A stretch of DNA of 64,000 nt from Duganella levis (GTDB lineage: Bacteria > Pseudomonadota > Gammaproteobacteria > Burkholderiales > Burkholderiaceae_D), in contig NZ_WWCT01000015.1 of NCBI RefSeq assembly GCF_009857605.1, forward strand, positions 105,598 to 169,597, written 5' to 3'. The notes under the pieces are model-generated. The model had not been told where the DNA came from. It saw only the letters and a program-made list of their open reading frames with translations, and did not search any database. Shown one piece after another: positions 30,807 to 38,326 of the stretch (positions within the stretch are counted from its first letter, which is position 1; every line of letters starts with the position of its first letter). The position numbers and the translations under genes were made by a program.

Positions 30807-31502
30807 TCAGAACGCGTAGCTGGCGCTCATGCTCCACGATTTGGACGGATGGAGCGGATACCAGCTGTAGCGCATGCCGTCGTCCTGGCCCTGTTCGCGC
30901 GCCAGCTGTAAGGTCCAGTCGCCCAGAGGGACGCTGATGCCCAGCCGGGCGTCATAGCGCGAGGTGGCGGGTATGCCGGGCCACACGCCCTTGCTGAGAT
31001 TGCGCAGCAGGCCGGCATGCGCAATCAGGTTGACGGAGGGGTGCAGGGGATAGAAGAAGTTGGCTTCCGCATACACCGTGTGCGCCGGGTAGCCGAGGTA
31101 GCGCGGCGCGTAGTACAGCCGGCCGCTGAAGCGCTCGCCGGACAGGCCGCCATAGCACTCGTGGAAATCGTTGGTATGCAGCTGCGTGTAGGCGGTGTGG
31201 CTGCAACCGAGTTCCCAGCTCCAGCCGGACCGCAGCCGCTGCGCAAAGCCTGCATAGCCTTGCAGCTTGTAGCCGGTCTGCTCGCCGATGGTCACGGCGC
31301 TGGCGAAGCCGCCCAGGTACCAGCCGCTGGCGCTGTCCAGGTTGAGCGTCAGCTGCGGCACTGCGCCGCTGTTGCCTGGCGACTGCCCGCGGTAGCGGTA
31401 TTCCGATTGCAATGCAACGCTGCCGCTCAGTTCCACTTGCGCCATGGCGCTGTGCAGCGGCAGCAGCGCCAGCCAGGCGAACGCGCGCCACGTTGCTGTC
31501 AC
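30807..31502 (-). CDS. TorF-family putative porin (Gcw_chp type)
   Basis: 231 residues from GTG at 31502 (MTATWRAFAWLALLPLHSAM), which overlaps the subtilase stop (GTGA); the frame stays open 24 codons upstream inside that gene. Signal peptide cleaved after SAMA, then VELSGSVALQSEYRYRGQSP, the start of the TIGR02001 family, with aromatic-rich beta strands throughout and terminal KSWSMSASYAF with a C-terminal phenylalanine typical of outer membrane barrels. Last gene of the sigma factor operon and so a probable regulon member. Confidence 0.78.
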   Translation of the reverse strand: MTATWRAFAWLALLPLHSAMAQVELSGSVALQSEYRYRGQSPGNSGAVPQLTLNLDSASGWYLGGFASAVTIGEQTGYKLQGYAGFAQRLRSGWSWELGCSHTAYTQLHTNDFHECYGGLSGERFSGRLYYAPRYLGYPAHTVYAEANFFYPLHPSVNLIAHAGLLRNLSKGVWPGIPATSRYDARLGISVPLGDWTLQLAREQGQDDGMRYSWYPLHPSKSWSMSASYAF

Positions 31503-32809
31503 GGTGCGGCGCCGCTTTGTGACAGGGGGAGCGTGCACTGGCAATGGCGGACGAGGCGGGAGATGGTGGCGCATGCGTCGATGTTACCAGCGTTGAGCGT
31601 CGGCGCCGGTTGCAGTAGCTGGCGCAATTGTGCGGGCGAGGTGTCGGGCTGTAGTTCGTCGAGCAATGCCAGCATGCCGGAGACGTGCGCCGCCGCATAC
31701 GAGCTGCCGTTGACAAAGGTCCAGCGGCCGCCGGGGGCGCTGGTGGGAATGTCGTTGCCGGGTGCGAACAGGGGCGGCTCAGGCCGCGTCTGACCAACGG
31801 CGCGATTGCTGCTACCGTTGCGTGTTTGCGAGGCCACCGCCAGCACGCCGCGGTGGCCGGCCGGGAAGGCCGGGCCGGCGTTCTGCGGGTCGACCGCGCC
31901 CACCACGCCGATGCCGCGCTCCAGCGCTGCGTCCAGCAGACGGTCCAACAGCCTGTCGGGCGGACCGGACAGGCTGAGGTTGATGACCCTGGCGCCATTC
32001 AGGATGGCGTAGTTGATGGCCTTGGCGAGGGTGAAGCTATTACATCGGGTGGCCTGGTCGGGTAATTGCCAGCAGGCCCGCAAACCCATTAGCCGCGCCT
32101 GCGGCGCCACCCCAAGGATGCCGCCGTTGCCGGCCTTGGCAGCGATGATGCCGGCCACCGCCGTGCCGTGGTTTTCCGCCGGCGTCGGCCCGGCATCGAC
32201 AAAATTGCTGTTGACGTCCAACTGGCCCAGCAGGTCGGGATGGCTGGCGTCGATGCCGCTGTCGACCACGGCGACCTTGATGTTGCGGCCGGTGGTATAG
32301 CGGTGCAGTTCGGCCACGTGCCAGTAGCGGGCGGCCGGCTGCACCGGGTACAGGGCGTCGCCGGCGGGCGCGGTGTCCGCCTGGCCCAGGCCGCTGAAGC
32401 TTGCCACCGGCTGGGCCCACGCCACCTGCGGATCCTGCGTCAGCACGGCGATCATGTGTTCGGCGCTTTCGTGCGCTGGATAGCGCATCACGTAGCAGTC
32501 GATGCCCAGCACCGGCATCGGCCAGTCGTCCAGCAGCGCCAGGCCGTGCTGCTGCGCCAGCTGCTCGGCGCGGCGGTGGCGCGCGCTGCGGCCGCTGTCG
32601 TCCAGGTAGCGGCCGCCGTAGCTGGCGTCCGGACGGTAGTGGGCGGCGGGCAGGCGCAGCATCACCAGCAACTGATGCTCGCCGCTATCGTTGGCGACGA
32701 TGGTGACTGCTGGCTCCGCTGGTGTGTCGTCCTGGGCATGCGCTGCGCCAGCCGCAAGCCATGTCAGGCAGGCAAGGCACAGTAACAGCCGGCTGCAGAC
32801 GGTGTTCAC
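31499..32809 (-). CDS. Secreted S8 family subtilisin-like serine protease
   Basis: 436 residues from GTG at 32809, overlapping the anti-sigma stop. Signal peptide ends AAGAAHA. Residues 40-150 form a propeptide-like region (HQLLVMLRLPAAHY ... DCYVMRYPAHESAEHMIAVL). The catalytic triad is complete: aspartate in VAVVDSGIDASHPDL, histidine in ENHGTAVAGIIAAK and serine in VNGSSYAAAHVSGMLALL; oxyanion asparagine region VVGAVDPQNAGPAF. Periplasmic or secreted. Position between an anti-sigma factor and a porin suggests a role in envelope signalling. Confidence 0.9.
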   Translation of the reverse strand: MNTVCSRLLLCLACLTWLAAGAAHAQDDTPAEPAVTIVANDSGEHQLLVMLRLPAAHYRPDASYGGRYLDDSGRSARHRRAEQLAQQHGLALLDDWPMPVLGIDCYVMRYPAHESAEHMIAVLTQDPQVAWAQPVASFSGLGQADTAPAGDALYPVQPAARYWHVAELHRYTTGRNIKVAVVDSGIDASHPDLLGQLDVNSNFVDAGPTPAENHGTAVAGIIAAKAGNGGILGVAPQARLMGLRACWQLPDQATRCNSFTLAKAINYAILNGARVINLSLSGPPDRLLDRLLDAALERGIGVVGAVDPQNAGPAFPAGHRGVLAVASQTRNGSSNRAVGQTRPEPPLFAPGNDIPTSAPGGRWTFVNGSSYAAAHVSGMLALLDELQPDTSPAQLRQLLQPAPTLNAGNIDACATISRLVRHCQCTLPLSQSGAAP

Positions 32810-33543
32810 GGTGTGCCGCCGTCCAGCGGCGCCACCAGCTTGACGGCGGACTCGGCGCGCAGAGCCTGCAATGCCTGGTCGCGGCCAGCCGCTGGCACGC
32901 TGAGCAGGTAGGCGTCGGTGACGGTCGGGCCGTCGACCACGCGGGCGTTTTGCGCTTGCAGGATGCGGCGCAGTTCGCGTTCGCTGGTGTCGGGCTGGAA
33001 TACCACCACCATATTACCCTTGGCTGCGGCGCCGGCGCCCAGCGTGCGGTAGGCAGCGGAATCGGCATCTGGCCGCAGCACCAGCGCGCCGAGACCGATG
33101 ATCGCCACCCATTGCGCGGCCACCGCCCAGCGCAGCCACGACGGCTGATTGGCGGCCGGCGTGCGCCACCACGGCAGGCGGCGCGGCGCGCTGTCGACGC
33201 GGTCTTCAGCGCCATCGTTGGCGGTTGGGGCGTCAGGTGCGGCGGCGGCCAGCGGGAGTGCTGGCGAGGCGCCGTTTCGTTCCTGTGGGCCGAGCGCCGG
33301 CAATAGTCTGGCCAGTGCGCCTTCCATATCGACGCCGGCCGGCAGGCTGCCTGCCTCGGCGGCTGCTTCGGCACGCATGCCATGCTCCCATTCCAGCTCA
33401 TGGCGGCACTGCCCGCAGCTTTGCAGATGCTCGTGCACGCGCCGCGCTTCGTCCGCCGACAGTTGCGCCGACGCATACCACGGCAGCAACTCCTGCACCG
33501 CCTGGTGCACCGGGATATCCAGTCTGAACACGCGCCCGTTCAT
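32806..33543 (-). CDS. Transmembrane anti-sigma factor with propeptide-like periplasmic domain
   Basis: 245 residues from the ATG at 33543 (MNGRVFRLDIPVHQAVQELL), overlapping the sigma stop (ATGA). Residues 25-50 hold a zinc-finger motif, HEHLQSCGQCRHELEWE (H-x3-C-x2-C), as in ZAS anti-sigma factors. One membrane helix near residue 150 (WAVAAQWVAIIGLGALVL). The last 75 residues (MVVVFQPDTSERELRRIL ... DAYLLSVPAAGRDQALQAL) resemble the I9/propeptide fold of subtilases. The neighbouring gene is a subtilase, so the two may interact; this is inference. Confidence 0.82.
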   Translation of the reverse strand: MNGRVFRLDIPVHQAVQELLPWYASAQLSADEARRVHEHLQSCGQCRHELEWEHGMRAEAAAEAGSLPAGVDMEGALARLLPALGPQERNGASPALPLAAAAPDAPTANDGAEDRVDSAPRRLPWWRTPAANQPSWLRWAVAAQWVAIIGLGALVLRPDADSAAYRTLGAGAAAKGNMVVVFQPDTSERELRRILQAQNARVVDGPTVTDAYLLSVPAAGRDQALQALRAESAVKLVAPLDGGTP

Positions 33544-34094
33544 TGGCTGTTCTCTCTTTCGTTCCACAACAAATCCTTCAATCGGTGCCGCGCATGAAAC
33601 ATGCGCGTCTTGACCGTGTTCAATGGGCATTCGACAATCTCGGCGATGTCGGCATACGCCATATCGTGATAATAAGTCAGCACCATCACCGCCCGCTGCG
33701 CCGGTGGCAGCGCGTCCAGCGCGTCGGCCACGGTCTGCTGCAATTGCTGGCGGCTCAGCACTTGTTCCGGCTGGCGGTCGCCCTCATCTTCGTACAAGGA
33801 GGCATCCGACTCGACCGGGTCGTCGGTCAGCTTCAGACCCTTCAGCGTCTTGCGGTAGGCAATCGCGAAAATCCAGGTGGAGGGCTTGCAGCTGCCATCG
33901 AAGCTGGCGGCTTTTTGCCAAACGACCAACATGGTGTCATTGACCACTTCCTCGATCAGCGCCGGATTGCGCGCCATGCGGCCGGCAAAACGCGACAGGC
34001 GCGGGAAATACGCGCGATACAGCGTTTCGAAGGCGTGCCTGTCCCCAGCGGCGATCCTGCCCAGCAGTAGTGCGTCATCTGAATCCAAGGCCAT
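33540..34094 (-). CDS. ECF sigma factor, RpoE-like
   Basis: 184 residues. Region 2 at residues 25-90 (AFETLYRAYFPRLSRFAGRM, then VVNDTMLVVWQKAASFDG and STWIFAIAYRKTL), a short acidic linker, and region 4 at 125-175 (LPPAQRAVMVLTYYHDMAYA, helix-turn-helix ADIAEIVECPLNTVKTRMFH). First gene of a four-gene operon linked by 4-base overlaps; it probably drives its own operon under release from the downstream anti-sigma factor. Confidence 0.93.
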   Translation of the reverse strand: MALDSDDALLLGRIAAGDRHAFETLYRAYFPRLSRFAGRMARNPALIEEVVNDTMLVVWQKAASFDGSCKPSTWIFAIAYRKTLKGLKLTDDPVESDASLYEDEGDRQPEQVLSRQQLQQTVADALDALPPAQRAVMVLTYYHDMAYADIAEIVECPLNTVKTRMFHARHRLKDLLWNERENSQ

Positions 34095-34181
34095 CCACTT
34101 TCTCCATTTGTCCGGTTAATACCTTGCCGGACGCAAATGGTTCTACAAATCGGGAAATAATTTTTAGGCTACCATGCGCAT

Positions 34182-35018
34182 ATGAACCTGAACCAGCAAA
34201 TCGACCATTTGAACACTTTCCTGCAGCGCCATGAGCGCGTGCTGGTGCTGACCGGCGCCGGCCTGAGCACGGCGTCCGGCATTCCCGACTACCGCGACAA
34301 GGACGGCGTGCGGCGCGGCCGCAGTCCGATCCAGGGGCCGGATTTCCGCAAATCCGAGGCTGTGCGGCGCCGTTACTGGGCCCGCAGCATGGCCGGCTAT
34401 CCCACCCTGGCCGGCGCCGCGCCGAATGCCGGCCACCATGCGCTGGCGGCGCTGGAGCAGGCGGGCCGCATCCATAGCATCATCACGCAAAACGTCGATG
34501 GGCTGCACACGGCTGCCGGCAGCCGCAAGCTGATCGAGCTGCATGGCAACATCCACGGCGTGCTGTGCCTGGAGTGCCGCGCCGTCCATCCGCGCGCCGC
34601 GATCCAGGATTGGCTGGCGCAAGCGAATCCGTCGCTGGTGCCGACCGGGCCGGCTGGCGAGGTGGTGCCGGAAGCCCGCCCGGACGGGGATGCGGAAGTG
34701 GAACTGGACGAATTCCAGGATTTCCAGCTGCCGACCTGCGCGGCCTGCGGCGGCGTCCTGCAGCCGGACGTGATCTTCTTCGGCGATAACATCCCGCCGC
34801 AGCGCACCGCCGACGCCCTGCAATGGGCCGACGAGGCCGATGCCGTGCTGGTGGTCGGCTCGTCGCTGATGGTGTTTTCCGGCTACCGCTTCGCCAAGCT
34901 GGCGGCGCAAACCAACAAGCCGATCGCGGCCATCAACCTGGGCAAAACCCGGGCGGACGACCTGATCGGCTTGAAAGTGGAGGCGTCGGCAGTGGAGATC
35001 CTGCCGCTGCTAGTTTAG
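34182..35018 (+). CDS. NAD-dependent protein deacylase, class II-type sirtuin
   Basis: 278 residues. NAD-binding motifs VLVLTGAGLSTASGIPDYRD and IITQNVDGLHTAAG, catalytic histidine in IELHGNIHGVLCLEC, and four zinc cysteines as CLEC and CAAC (the latter before GGVLQPDVIFFGDNIP). VLVVGSSLMVFSGYR and AINLGKTRADD close the Rossmann fold. The sequence pattern fits the SIRT4-like group. Substrates unknown. Its end overlaps the convergent lipoprotein gene by 4 bases. Confidence 0.92.
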   Translation: MNLNQQIDHLNTFLQRHERVLVLTGAGLSTASGIPDYRDKDGVRRGRSPIQGPDFRKSEAVRRRYWARSMAGYPTLAGAAPNAGHHALAALEQAGRIHSIITQNVDGLHTAAGSRKLIELHGNIHGVLCLECRAVHPRAAIQDWLAQANPSLVPTGPAGEVVPEARPDGDAEVELDEFQDFQLPTCAACGGVLQPDVIFFGDNIPPQRTADALQWADEADAVLVVGSSLMVFSGYRFAKLAAQTNKPIAAINLGKTRADDLIGLKVEASAVEILPLLV

Positions 35019-35569
35019 TTCCGCTGCAACATCGAGCGGACGATGGCTTCCTTGGCCAGCACGTAATCGGTCCCGGCCAGCACGAAGTTGGTGTTCGGCT
35101 GGATCACCTTGATGTTGATGAACACCATGTCGCTGGTTTCCGCATACGAACCGACCACGATGGCCTGCGCGTTGTGGCTGGTGGCCACTTCGCCGATTTC
35201 GCGCGTTAGCATCAGTTCGCCCTGGTTGCGTTTCAGGTAGACACTGTTGCGCAATTTCATTTCCAGCATGCTCAAGCCGCCTTGCGCCATGCGGGTCGAC
35301 ACCTGCTCCGACACCAGTCGGCCCAGGGTGGTGGTCTGGTCCAGTGCATCGATGTTGACCATGGTGGCGACGATCAGCGGTTTGTCGGCCACCAGCTTGC
35401 CGCTCAGTTGCTGCAACAGCGCGTCAGCGGCCTTGTAGTTGGCGTTGATGAACTGGTTGGACGAAATGGTGGAGTAGTTGCCTTCTTCACTTTTCGGCGT
35501 CGAGGAGCAGGCCGCCAGAAGCAGCGGCAGGACCAGCACGCCAGCGCGCGCCAAGGATTTCGTCAGCAT
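35015..35569 (-). CDS. FlgO-type outer membrane lipoprotein
   Basis: 184 residues from the ATG at 35569; a TTG one codon earlier also opens the frame. Lipobox LLLAACSSTP with cysteine near residue 21. The body (NYKAADALLQQLSGKLVADK, LIVATMVNIDALDQTTTLGR, VSTRMAQGGLSMLEMKLR, and HNAQAIVVGSYAETSDMVFI) matches the FlgO domain pattern. In Vibrio FlgO is a flagellar-associated outer membrane protein, but no flagellar genes are near. The start shares bases with the preceding gene (TGATG), so the pair is translationally coupled. Confidence 0.75.
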   Translation of the reverse strand: MLTKSLARAGVLVLPLLLAACSSTPKSEEGNYSTISSNQFINANYKAADALLQQLSGKLVADKPLIVATMVNIDALDQTTTLGRLVSEQVSTRMAQGGLSMLEMKLRNSVYLKRNQGELMLTREIGEVATSHNAQAIVVGSYAETSDMVFINIKVIQPNTNFVLAGTDYVLAKEAIVRSMLQRN

Positions 35570-36264
35570 CAAATATCTCCGCGCACCTGGAAGGTACGGG
35601 TCAGTTTAGGTTCTTCGGGCTTGGGATCGACAATGCCGTACAGGATACGGTCGCTGTCGGCCACGTAGTAGGCGGAAGTGTTGCGCGCCAGGTAGCGGTA
35701 CTGGTCGGACACGGAGACGGTGACGATGATCTCGGTCTTCGGCGTATCACCGGGGGCGAACTGGGCGTTGAACCAGTCGTAGGCATCCCAGGCGCCGGCG
35801 CCCACAGCCACGTTGGCCAAGACCGGCGCTTCGATTTCGCTCAACAGCCAGACGCCGCTGCCGAGAATGGCGCGGTCGCCGTGGTAGCGGTATTGCGGGC
35901 GGTTGGCGCTGAAGGTCACTGCCTGCACGTCCATCTCGACCTTGAGCGAACCGGCGGCGGTGCGCGACACCACATAGCCGTCATTCACCAGCGAGGTGGT
36001 CAGCTGGGTCGCCAGCGCGCGCTGGAAGGCCGACGGATCTTTCGGTTCATTGATGTAGACCGGGCGCGGCGGGCTTTTCTTGAGCTCGGCCACCACGCGC
36101 TTCTCGATGCTGTCGGAAATCACGCCCCAGTGGTAGGCGGCTTGCAGCTTGGCTTGCTTGGTGGTGGGGAAGTTGGCGGCCAGCGGCGTGGGCGTGTAGC
36201 GCGATGCGCATCCCGCCAGCAGCGTTAGCCCGGCTGCCAGAGCCATTGCAGTTTTCAGCGCCAT
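35569..36264 (-). CDS. Lipoprotein paired with FlgO-type protein, function unknown
   Basis: 231 residues from the ATG at 36264, chosen because GAGG lies 6 bases upstream and the signal peptide begins there (MALKTAMALAAGLTLLAGCA, lipobox cysteine at 19). The body has a mixed alpha/beta look (YHWGVISDSIEKRVVAEL, FQRALATQLTTSLVNDGYVV, TEIIVTVSVSDQYRYLARNT). I do not recognise the family beyond an outer membrane lipoprotein. Coupled to the FlgO-type gene by TGATG overlap. Confidence 0.7.
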   Translation of the reverse strand: MALKTAMALAAGLTLLAGCASRYTPTPLAANFPTTKQAKLQAAYHWGVISDSIEKRVVAELKKSPPRPVYINEPKDPSAFQRALATQLTTSLVNDGYVVSRTAAGSLKVEMDVQAVTFSANRPQYRYHGDRAILGSGVWLLSEIEAPVLANVAVGAGAWDAYDWFNAQFAPGDTPKTEIIVTVSVSDQYRYLARNTSAYYVADSDRILYGIVDPKPEEPKLTRTFQVRGDI

Positions 36265-36382
36265 GATAGCCTCGTCCTCAAAAGTCCAGTCTGCTCGCGG
36301 CCAGCCGGTGGCCGCGAATGTAAAATCATTCTGCACCCAGTTTAGCATGGATGTTTCTAATTAGAAATTCTCCGGGCGATAA

Positions 36383-36407
36383 AAAACCCGGTACGGGACC
36401 GGGTTGT
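36383..36407 (-). terminator. Intrinsic terminator of smpB
   Basis: On the minus strand AACCCGGT, loop, ACCGGG then six T. It lies 21 bases past the smpB stop. Confidence 0.85.
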
Positions 36408-36427
36408 GTACGGGGCGCGCAACAGTT

Positions 36428-36877
36428 TTAGCGGCGATTGGTCTTCATCGCCGATTCGACCTCGCGCTTGCCGTCGCGATCTTTCTCTGTGGCACGTTTA
36501 TCGTGCATTTTCTTGCCCTTCGCGAGGCCGATTTCACATTTGACGCGGCCGCCCTTGTAGTGCAGGTTGAGCGGCACCAGGGTGTAGCCGGAGCGCGTCA
36601 CCCGGCTGATCAGCTTGTCGATCTCCTGGCGGTGCAGCAGCAGTTTGCGGGTCCGCACGGCTTCCGGGCTGATGTGGGTGGAGGCGGTCGGCAGGGCGCT
36701 GATGTGGGCGCCGAACAGGTACAGCTCGTCGCCCTTGATGGTGACGTAGGCTTCCTTGATCTGGACGCGGGCATCGCGGATCGCCTTGACTTCCCAGCCT
36801 TCGAGCACGATCCCGGCTTCGAAGCGGTCTTCGATGAAGTAGTCAAAAAAGGCTTTTTTGTTGTCGGCTATGGTCAT
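36428..36877 (-). CDS. smpB: SsrA-binding protein SmpB
   Basis: Partner of tmRNA in ribosome rescue. 149 residues: [40 protein letters not shown], the tmRNA-binding beta-barrel and LYLFGAHIS, then the basic tail [20 protein letters not shown] that inserts into the mRNA channel. The ssrA gene itself is not in the window. Divergent from ratA with 75 bases between, the usual proteobacterial arrangement. Confidence 0.97.
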   Translation of the reverse strand: MTIADNKKAFFDYFIEDRFEAGIVLEGWEVKAIRDARVQIKEAYVTIKGDELYLFGAHISALPTASTHISPEAVRTRKLLLHRQEIDKLISRVTRSGYTLVPLNLHYKGGRVKCEIGLAKGKKMHDKRATEKDRDGKREVESAMKTNRR

Positions 36878-36952
36878 GAGTGGGTATCGGTTAAACTACT
36901 GCTGCGCGCCGTGAGACGCGAATAATTCAACATCATAGCAAATGGTTAGACA

Positions 36953-37387
36953 ATGGCAGTAGTACACAAATCAGTTTTCCTTGGTTATAGCGCACAGCAA
37001 ATGTTTGATCTGGTGGCCCGGATCGAGGACTATCCCAAATTCCTGCCGTGGTGCGGTGGTGTCGAGATCCGTGAACGCAATGGCAACACGGTAGTGGCCA
37101 GCGTCGGCATCAACTATCACGGCGTCAAGCAGAGTTTTACCACGTCGAACGAAAACACGCCGCCGGATCAGATCAAGATGAAGCTGGTGGACGGTCCTTT
37201 CAAGTGCCTGGACGGCGTATGGACGTTTAAAGCGCTGCGCGAGGATGCCTGTAAGATCGAGCTGGATTTGCGCTATGAGTTCTCCAGCGGGCTGCTGGAC
37301 AAGCTGGTGGGGCCGGTGTTTGGCATGATTGCCAACAGCATGGTGGATTCCTTCTGCAAACGGGCGGAAACGGTGTATGGCGGCTGA
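36953..37387 (+). CDS. ratA: RatA/Coq10-family START-like protein
   Basis: 144 residues, polyketide cyclase/START fold: VFLGYSAQQMFDLVARIEDY, PKFLPWCGGVEI, then QSFTTSNENTPPDQIKMKLV, DGPFKCLDGVWTFKAL and the C-terminal helix MIANSMVDSFCKRAETVYGG. Members bind ubiquinone (Coq10) or have been described as the RatA translation inhibitor; which applies here is open. Overlaps rnfH by 11 bases. Confidence 0.92.
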   Translation: MAVVHKSVFLGYSAQQMFDLVARIEDYPKFLPWCGGVEIRERNGNTVVASVGINYHGVKQSFTTSNENTPPDQIKMKLVDGPFKCLDGVWTFKALREDACKIELDLRYEFSSGLLDKLVGPVFGMIANSMVDSFCKRAETVYGG

Positions 37388-37667
37388 GACTTTCGCGATC
37401 CAGGTGTGCTATGCCAGCGACGGCGCGCAATTCCTGCGCGACCTGCAGGTGCCGGCCGGCACCACGCTGGAGCAGGCCGTCGCCCTGAGCGGCGTGTTGC
37501 AGGAAGTGCCGGGCCTGGACCTGAGCCAGCTACAAACCGGCATCTACGCCAAGAAAAAGCCGCTCGACACCATCCTGCGCGCCCACGACCGCATCGAACT
37601 CTACCGCCCCCTGATCGCCGACCCCAAACACGCCCGCCGCCGCCGCAAAGCCCCCGCGCCCGGTTGA
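37377..37667 (+). CDS. rnfH: RnfH family ubiquitin-like protein
   Basis: 96 residues from the ATG at 37377 (MAAETFAIQVCYASDGAQFL), inside the ratA end. Beta-grasp fold: VPAGTTLEQAVALSGVLQEV, QTGIYAKKKPLDTILRAHDR, IELYRPLIADPKHARRRR, all hallmarks of RnfH/UPF0125. Basic C-terminus. Function poorly known; the ratA-rnfH pair is conserved beside smpB. Confidence 0.93.
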   Translation: MAAETFAIQVCYASDGAQFLRDLQVPAGTTLEQAVALSGVLQEVPGLDLSQLQTGIYAKKKPLDTILRAHDRIELYRPLIADPKHARRRRKAPAPG

Positions 37668-37733
37668 TGTAGATCACAGGGGCTCATGCATCTCGGCCCA
37701 TCATAGGCTATCAACGCCTCGACGGTGGCCGCC

Positions 37734-38042
37734 ATGACATCCCAACAATTGCGTCCTGTGCAGTTTGCTTATGCGGCAGACTTCTCTCGTCATTTGTACG
37801 AGTGCTTGAGTGCGATTGAGTTTCGAGCGTTGAAGGCGCTGCTAACTGAAGAGCCAGAGATTGGCAAAAAATTGTCAGGCTCACGAAACTCACGGGGGCT
37901 TGATTACTGTGGCTGCATTATTTATTACTCTTACGAACCGTTGTTCCATGCTGCGTGTTTTCTGGAAGTGCTCAGAGTTGAACCGCAGATTGTACGTTCG
38001 CTGCCGTTTCTCCAGCGATTTCGGAACTTTTTCAAAGGTTAG
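37734..38042 (+). CDS. Small hypothetical protein, possible toxin-like partner
   Basis: 102 residues from the ATG at 37734 (a GTG three codons upstream is possible). Starts MTSQQLRPVQFAYAADFSRH and has a compact alpha/beta look: FRALKALLTEEPEIGKKLSG, DYCGCIIYYSYEPLFHAACF, then VRSLPFLQRFRNFFKG. The central pattern faintly recalls RelE/ParE-like toxins, without decisive residues. Base composition is lower in GC than neighbouring core genes, suggesting transfer. Followed 26 bases later by another small gene. Confidence 0.55.
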   Translation: MTSQQLRPVQFAYAADFSRHLYECLSAIEFRALKALLTEEPEIGKKLSGSRNSRGLDYCGCIIYYSYEPLFHAACFLEVLRVEPQIVRSLPFLQRFRNFFKG

Positions 38043-38068
38043 ATGTCGAACTTTTAGGAGGTGACGTT

Positions 38069-38326
38069 ATGGATACTAAATCGGTGTTAAAAGGCATTGA
38101 GGAGTTTCGCCAATACTTGCTCGGCGAGGCTCCGATGCTCGTCGGCGGCGTAGACGATGACATTAAGGATTTAGTTCCCACATATTTCACTGGCGAGCCG
38201 AATCCCAATGCTGAAATATGGAAGTTTTTTGAGTACGTCAATGCCAATCCTGAGCGGTTTGAAATGGAGTTAAAACAGCATTATCTGCAAGTTCTTAGCG
38301 CACGGCGCTCTCGCGTAGTTGGCTAA
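38069..38326 (+). CDS. Small hypothetical protein following the toxin-like gene
   Basis: 85 residues, ATG at 38069 preceded by a strong AGGAGGTGA. Helical and acidic: MDTKSVLKGIEEFRQYLLGE, then GGVDDDIKDLVPTYFTGEPN and IWKFFEYVNANPERFEMELK, with a basic tail. Not recognised. Lower GC than its surroundings, and likely transferred and transcribed together with the gene before it. Its end overlaps the convergent hydrolase gene by 4 bases. Confidence 0.6.
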   Translation: MDTKSVLKGIEEFRQYLLGEAPMLVGGVDDDIKDLVPTYFTGEPNPNAEIWKFFEYVNANPERFEMELKQHYLQVLSARRSRVVG

